NCBI GenBank assembly: GCA_028821815.1
Contig: JAPKEY010000054.1
Coordinates: 1 to 8,688, forward strand
Direction of reading: 5' to 3'
DNA length: 8,688 nt
From: Candidatus Poseidoniales archaeon
Lineage (GTDB): Archaea; Thermoplasmatota; Poseidoniia; Poseidoniales; Thalassarchaeaceae
Both the position numbers and the translations under genes were made by a program. The number at the start of each line of letters is the position of its first letter. Position 1 is the first letter of the stretch. Positions 5,711-8,688 of this stretch are shown here, piece by piece. The notes beneath the pieces were generated by a model. It saw only the letters and a program-made list of their open reading frames with translations, made no database searches and was not told where the DNA came from.

Positions 5711-6724
5711 ATGAAACGTGTCGTGTATGCTCGCAGAGGCGGGTTGGAAGCCATTGAAATCGTCGAAGAAGAGGACCCAACGCCAACGGCTGATCAAGTG
5801 CGAATTGAAGTACACAGAGCTGGTATCAACTTTGCAGATTTGATGATGCGCCAAGGATTGTATGGAGCCGCACCGGATTTCCCATTCACACCCGGATACG
5901 AGGTTTCAGGAATTGTTCGAGAAGTAGGCGAGAACGTTGAGGACTTTGCCGTCGGCGATCGTGTTGTTGCATTCTCTGGATTCGGGGGGTATGCTGAGCA
6001 AGTGGTAGTGGATACAAAGCAGGTTTGGCCCCTGCCTGAGAGTATATCTTTCGATGCTGCTGCTGCAATGCCTGTGACCTATCTGACCGCCCACCATATG
6101 CTAGTCTACTTGGGTAATTTCAAACCTGGAGATTCCATTTTGGTTCATCATGCTGCAGGTGGTGTGGGTACAGCAACCGCCCAACTGGCTAGAGCCCTAG
6201 AGGCGGGTAGTGTGTATGGTACCGCTTCTGCAAACAAGGCAGAATTTGTAGAATCGCAAGGCATGATTCACATCCCTAGGGGGGAGGACTTCGCCAAGCG
6301 CATCAAATCAGAGATCGGAGGCGTGCATCATGCATTGGACCCAGTTGGTGGCAAACACATCATGGATTCTTATCGCGCCCTGCGCAATGGTGGCCGACTC
6401 TATGTCTTTGGTGCATCTTCCGCGGTGAAGGGACCGAAGCGGTCGATGCTGAAAGCCCTCAAAATGTGGTGGGACACGCCTCGTTTTGACCCAATTCGTA
6501 TGATGAACTCTAACAAATCGGTCTACGGTATTCACATGGGAATGTGGAAGGATGAAGATGTCGTTCGTAAACAAATGGTTTCACTTGCCAAGATGCTTGA
6601 ACTTGGACATATTGACCCAGTGATTGATTCGGTTTATCGATTTGAGGATGTGGCCGCAGCACAACAGCATATTCATGATCGTGGCAATCGAGGCAAAGTA
6701 TTGCTCGACTTCAGCCCGAAGTAA
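5711..6724 (+). CDS. Zinc-less MDR oxidoreductase, NADPH:quinone reductase-like
   Basis: Medium-chain dehydrogenase/reductase of the quinone oxidoreductase group. The GroES-like catalytic domain covers about 1-120 and carries the family pattern AGINFADLMMRQGLYG (37-52) and FPFTPGYEVSGIV (57-69). It lacks the cysteine and histidine ligands of zinc alcohol dehydrogenases. The Rossmann domain has HHAAGGVGTATAQLA (146-160) with the AAGGVG nucleotide loop, then ALDPVGG and LRNGGRLYVFG. The long linker with KMWWDTPRFDPIRMMNSNKSVYGIHMG resembles VAT-1-like members. ATG 5711 was chosen because GGAGG at 5699-5703 is seven bases upstream; a TTG at 5705 is less likely. The length of 337 residues is typical. 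The substrate cannot be read from the sequence; quinones, enones or aldehydes are possible. Its stop codon directly abuts the stop codon of convergent aIF2-beta. Confidence 0.9.
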   Translation: MKRVVYARRGGLEAIEIVEEEDPTPTADQVRIEVHRAGINFADLMMRQGLYGAAPDFPFTPGYEVSGIVREVGENVEDFAVGDRVVAFSGFGGYAEQVVVDTKQVWPLPESISFDAAAAMPVTYLTAHHMLVYLGNFKPGDSILVHHAAGGVGTATAQLARALEAGSVYGTASANKAEFVESQGMIHIPRGEDFAKRIKSEIGGVHHALDPVGGKHIMDSYRALRNGGRLYVFGASSAVKGPKRSMLKALKMWWDTPRFDPIRMMNSNKSVYGIHMGMWKDEDVVRKQMVSLAKMLELGHIDPVIDSVYRFEDVAAAQQHIHDRGNRGKVLLDFSPK

Positions 6725-7135
6725 TCACAGTTTGACTGGGCGGGTGGCACCGCAAGCCTGGCACTTCAGCAATGTCGTGCGGTCTTCTTTGAGGAAGGAA
6801 GTGTCGGGTGCATTACACTGGTGGCACAAAATGTAGGCTTTGACATAGGCAACGATACGCCCCTTGATTCGACGTGGAGGAATTCGCCCCTTGAGTAGAA
6901 TCCGTCCTTTCTCACGTGTTCCACTTGTACCGAGTTCATTTTGCAGAAAATGATAGACATGGTCTGCATCGCGGTCCATCATTGACACCATCTCGCTGAA
7001 ATTGCGCAAGATGGTCTGCGAACCCTCGATGAGAACATCAGGTTCAGGCAATGTCCAACGACTTCGCGATGAGATGTCTTCGGGAATCTTGTCCCGTGCT
7101 CGGTCGAGCAACGACTCATAATCGAAGTCCGTCAT
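6725..7135 (-). CDS. eif2b: Translation initiation factor aIF2 subunit beta
   Basis: The beta subunit of the heterotrimeric archaeal aIF2, which brings initiator Met-tRNA to the small ribosomal subunit. The 136 residues match the usual length. An N-terminal helix (DYESLLDRARDKIP, 5-18) that binds the gamma subunit is followed by the central alpha-beta domain (about 35-98), which includes TILRNFSEM and LLKGRIPPRRIKGRI. A C-terminal zinc ribbon has CHQCNAPDT (C104, C107) and CQACGA (C125, C128). The frame stays open for 36 more codons upstream, but that extension is unlike any family member and overlaps the divergent dUTPase gene. ATG 7135, with GGGTGGGCGAGA just upstream, is therefore the likely start. 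It converges with the oxidoreductase gene with no base between the stop codons. Confidence 0.95.
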   Translation of the reverse strand: MTDFDYESLLDRARDKIPEDISSRSRWTLPEPDVLIEGSQTILRNFSEMVSMMDRDADHVYHFLQNELGTSGTREKGRILLKGRIPPRRIKGRIVAYVKAYILCHQCNAPDTSFLKEDRTTLLKCQACGATRPVKL

Positions 7136-7208
7136 CGTCTCGCCCACCCGCATCCCCTTCTTGAGGCCACCGACAGAACCAATGTTCCCCAACCCAGCGC
7201 AAGGGGTG

Positions 7209-7658
7209 ATGGACGAGGCCGTAGAGGTGCGAATTGCCCGCATCCATCCCGATGCATTGCTTCCAGTTCAGGGCAGCAATCTTGCAGCTGGATTTGACCT
7301 TCATTCTGTCGAGCGAGTTGAGGTCCAAAAAGGGACCACTGAAATGCTCCCTACCGGTCTTGTTCTAGCCATCCCACCAGGTTGGGAAGGGCAGGTTCGT
7401 TGTCGTTCAGGGTTGGGGAAACGTGGACTCATTTTACCCAATGGCATAGGCACCATCGATGCTGATTATCGGGGCGAACTGATGGTGCTCGCACACTGGA
7501 TTGGAAAGACTGAATCTTTTGTCGTTGAGAAAGGTGAACGGATTGGCCAATTGCTTCTGAAACGCGTCCCTGAAATTCTCTTTGTAGAAGTTGATAGAGA
7601 GGCACTTGATGATACTGACAGAGGCGACGGCGGATTTGGTAGTACGGGTCGATTCTAG
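7209..7658 (+). CDS. dut: dUTP diphosphatase (trimeric dUTPase)
   Basis: Hydrolyses dUTP to dUMP and pyrophosphate, keeping uracil out of DNA and feeding dTMP synthesis. All five dUTPase motifs are visible in 149 residues. Motif 1 is AAGFDLHS (26-33). Motif 2 is RSGLGKRG (66-73). Motif 3 is GTIDADYRGE (81-90), with catalytic D84 and the sugar-selecting Y87. Motif 4 is KGERIGQL (108-115). Motif 5 is RGDGGFGSTGRF (138-149), the flexible arm. Motif 3 with Y87 and the complete motif 5 favour a dUTPase over a dCTP deaminase. ATG 7209 gives a standard N-terminus; AAGGGGTG lies directly before it with unusually short spacing. Upstream ATGs at 7161 and 7182 would add an atypical proline-rich extension. 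It is divergent from aIF2-beta, and only 66 bases separate it from the regulator downstream. Confidence 0.95.
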   Translation: MDEAVEVRIARIHPDALLPVQGSNLAAGFDLHSVERVEVQKGTTEMLPTGLVLAIPPGWEGQVRCRSGLGKRGLILPNGIGTIDADYRGELMVLAHWIGKTESFVVEKGERIGQLLLKRVPEILFVEVDREALDDTDRGDGGFGSTGRF

Positions 7659-7661
7659 ATG

Positions 7662-7676
7662 GAGTCCTATGGACTC
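7662..7676. promoter_or_regulatory. Perfect palindrome between dUTPase and the GfcR-like gene
   Basis: GAGTCC (7662-7667), TAT (7668-7670) and GGACTC (7671-7676) form a perfect six-base-pair inverted repeat beginning three bases after the dUTPase stop codon. As RNA it is a short hairpin at the 3' end of the dut message. As DNA it is a dyad about 50 bases before the regulator's start codon, a plausible operator site for a dimeric HTH protein. No oligo-T run follows, so a classical terminator is not indicated. Confidence 0.45.
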
Positions 7677-7696
7677 TGAGCGGTGATTTCATAGGA
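7665..7696. promoter_or_regulatory. Second, overlapping inverted repeat before the GfcR-like gene
   Basis: TCCTATGGA (7665-7673) can pair with TTCATAGGA (7688-7696) over nine base pairs with one G-T wobble, leaving a 14-base loop. Its left arm overlaps both arms of the palindrome at 7662-7676, so the two structures exclude each other in RNA. This could be a switchable leader, or two half-sites of a DNA-binding site. It may also be chance in 66 bases. Confidence 0.35.
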
Positions 7697-7724
7697 TGCG
7701 GTCCCGCAGACATCTTCGATTCAC

Positions 7725-8309
7725 ATGGCTATAAGCATCGACGAACTGCGAGAAATGGTCGCGGAAATGACTGAACAAGGGCTCAACACGCAACAGATTG
7801 CGGATGAGTTGTCCATCTCTCAAAGAACCGTAATTTGGCTAAATTCTGGGGCGGCCGAAGTCGATCATCCCGACGATATTAGAATCGGATGGCGAACCAT
7901 TGGTGCTCGCCCCAATCGAATCAACGCAATTGGAGCCATCATGGCTGACATTGTACTCGAGGAACTTGAAGAGATCGAAGAGGTCGACACCATTGTTGGC
8001 ATCAGCCTGAATGGAATTCTGTTTGCCAATTCAATAGCTGATCAACTCAATGTCGATGTGGCCATTTTCCGTTCTGTTTCAGAAGAAGGAGATGGGCATT
8101 TGTCAAACAAATATGGCAATGTTGGCGGACGAAAGGTCGTCGTCGTTGACGATGTGTTATCGTCAGGTGAAACCATGCGAAAAACTATCAAAACACTACA
8201 AGATGTTGGTGCTGAAGTTGTCCTCTGCATAGTGATGGTCAACAAGACCGAGGAAAACGCAATCTCTAGTGTGCCTCTTCGGGGCCTCATTCGTACCGTG
8301 AGAGTCTGA
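7725..8309 (+). CDS. GfcR/PyrE-like transcriptional regulator: HTH plus phosphoribosyltransferase domain
   Basis: Archaeal orotate phosphoribosyltransferase-like protein of the GfcR family. It has 194 residues. An N-terminal helix-turn-helix (about 16-40, MTEQGLNTQQIADELSISQR) is joined to a type I phosphoribosyltransferase domain (about 60-194). The PRPP-binding motif is VVVVDDVLSSGET (138-150) with D142/D143, and the preceding strand-loop VGISLNGILFANSIA (91-105) is the usual PPi loop region. In haloarchaea a family member regulates sugar catabolism, with the fold thought to sense a phosphorylated metabolite. A regulator rather than a catalytic PyrE is inferred from the HTH. No Shine-Dalgarno sequence precedes ATG 7725, which hints at a leaderless transcript. 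The inverted repeats just upstream could be an autoregulatory site. It is followed after 11 bases by LysRS. Confidence 0.9.
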   Translation: MAISIDELREMVAEMTEQGLNTQQIADELSISQRTVIWLNSGAAEVDHPDDIRIGWRTIGARPNRINAIGAIMADIVLEELEEIEEVDTIVGISLNGILFANSIADQLNVDVAIFRSVSEEGDGHLSNKYGNVGGRKVVVVDDVLSSGETMRKTIKTLQDVGAEVVLCIVMVNKTEENAISSVPLRGLIRTVRV

Positions 8310-8314
8310 GGTGA
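8308..8314 (+). promoter_or_regulatory. Shine-Dalgarno site for LysRS overlapping the regulator stop codon
   Basis: GAGGTGA lies six bases before ATG 8321 and includes the last two bases of the GfcR-like stop codon. It fixes the LysRS start and indicates translation from a shared message. Confidence 0.7.
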
Positions 8315-8320
8315 ACCCAC

Positions 8321-8688
8321 ATGCACTGGGCCGATTCGATTGCGAAGGCCCTGTCACATCGCGGTGACAAGCATGTCATCGCCTCTGGTATCACGCCCTC
8401 CGGTGAATTTCACATTGGCCACTTGAGAGAAATTCTCACTTCTGACATCATCAAGCGGGCCTGTTGGAATGATTTTGATAAAACCGGTCCAAAAGCTGAA
8501 TTTGTTTTCTTCGTTGATGATGCGGATCCATTGAGGAAGGTGTATTCATTCCTAGATGAGTCCTATGAACAGTACATTGGCCACCAATTGGCAAATATTC
8601 CACCTCCTGATGAAAATGGAATGCCCGACCATGCTCGATTTGAGCAAGGAATTTCTTATGCCAATCATTTCCTTGAACCATTCAAGCA
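8321..8688 (+). CDS. lysS: Lysyl-tRNA synthetase, class I type, N-terminal part (cut by window edge)
   Basis: Class I LysRS, the form found mainly in archaea and a few bacteria, which charges tRNA-Lys in the cytoplasm. The first 122 residues are present. The opening MHWADSIAKAL is typical of the family. Residues 20-37 (IASGITPSGEFHIGHLRE) hold the class I signature, with TPSG at 25-28 and HIGH at 31-34. FFVDDADPLRKV further along matches the conserved DDxDxxRKV region, followed by YIGHQLANIPPP and SYANHF as expected. The gene continues past position 8688, so the KMSKS-type loop and anticodon domain are not visible. It lies 11 bases downstream of the GfcR-like gene with a strong ribosome-binding site and is probably co-transcribed. 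Confidence 0.96.
   Translation, partial: MHWADSIAKALSHRGDKHVIASGITPSGEFHIGHLREILTSDIIKRACWNDFDKTGPKAEFVFFVDDADPLRKVYSFLDESYEQYIGHQLANIPPPDENGMPDHARFEQGISYANHFLEPFK

Noticed and set aside
7136..7243. 36-codon N-terminal extension of aIF2-beta
   Set aside because: The extension overlaps the divergent dUTPase start, is unlike aIF2-beta N-termini, and ATG 7135 has a suitable ribosome-binding sequence and gives the normal family length.
7659..7724. Intrinsic terminator after dUTPase
   Set aside because: The short palindrome is not followed by a T-rich run on either strand, so a terminator cannot be supported.
1..8688. Defence, mobile or phage system, CRISPR array, tRNA or rRNA genes
   Set aside because: No integrase, transposase, nuclease-effector, repeat-spacer pattern or cloverleaf was seen; nearly every base is explained by housekeeping or small-operon genes.

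Overview
The window looks like part of a compact euryarchaeal genome, most likely a marine lineage related to Marine Group II/Poseidoniales. That lineage call is an inference from gene content and overall sequence style. The archaeal assignment itself is firmer. It rests on an eRF1-type release factor with NIKS and GGQ motifs, the beta subunit of aIF2, a class I lysyl-tRNA synthetase, an archaeal UMP kinase, an archaeal-type Nog1 GTPase and a DUF2116-like zinc-ribbon membrane protein. Genes are packed tightly, with gaps of 0-20 bases inside transcription units. No stretch longer than about 135 bases lacks a gene. I see no tRNA, rRNA, CRISPR array, insertion sequence or phage gene.

Layout. Positions 1-1749 (minus strand) hold a translation pair: aRF1 followed after 4 bases by the start of arginyl-tRNA synthetase, which runs off the left edge. 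A GC-rich 106-base divergent spacer with a strong hairpin separates them from a plus-strand unit at 1856-3632: UMP kinase, a small zinc-ribbon/transmembrane protein, a two-TM protein with an outside domain, and a 38-residue zinc-ribbon miniprotein. This unit meets a minus-strand Nog1-family GTPase (3634-4755) head-on with one base between the stop codons. Divergent from Nog1 is a four-gene plus-strand unit (4888-6724): an unrecognised charged small protein, a pterin-4a-carbinolamine dehydratase, a thioredoxin-like [2Fe-2S] ferredoxin and a zinc-less quinone-oxidoreductase-like MDR enzyme. Its last stop codon directly abuts the stop codon of aIF2-beta (minus, 6725-7135). Divergent from aIF2-beta is dUTPase (7209-7658), then a 66-base spacer with overlapping inverted repeats, then a GfcR/PyrE-like HTH-phosphoribosyltransferase regulator (7725-8309), and class I LysRS (8321 onward, cut by the right edge).

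How the genes fit together. Most of the region is housekeeping: translation (ArgRS, aRF1, aIF2-beta, LysRS, and Nog1 in 50S assembly) and pyrimidine nucleotide metabolism (UMP kinase, dUTPase, and a regulator carrying a PRPP-binding fold). The 4888-6724 cluster is the accessory-looking part, a small redox/pterin gene set of unknown joint role. Downstream genes within units often have Shine-Dalgarno-like sequences, for example before 2893, 5711 and 8321. Several first genes (1856, 4888, 7725) lack one, as expected if they are translated from leaderless or short-leader transcripts.

The items most worth a second look are the overlapping and possibly frameshifted frames at 4859-5139, the 38-residue zinc ribbon at 3516, the altered G4 motif (GKGD) in the Nog1 homologue, the hairpin and leader ORF before UMP kinase, and the mutually exclusive hairpins before the GfcR-like gene. 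I do not see a clear new multi-gene defence or mobile system here.
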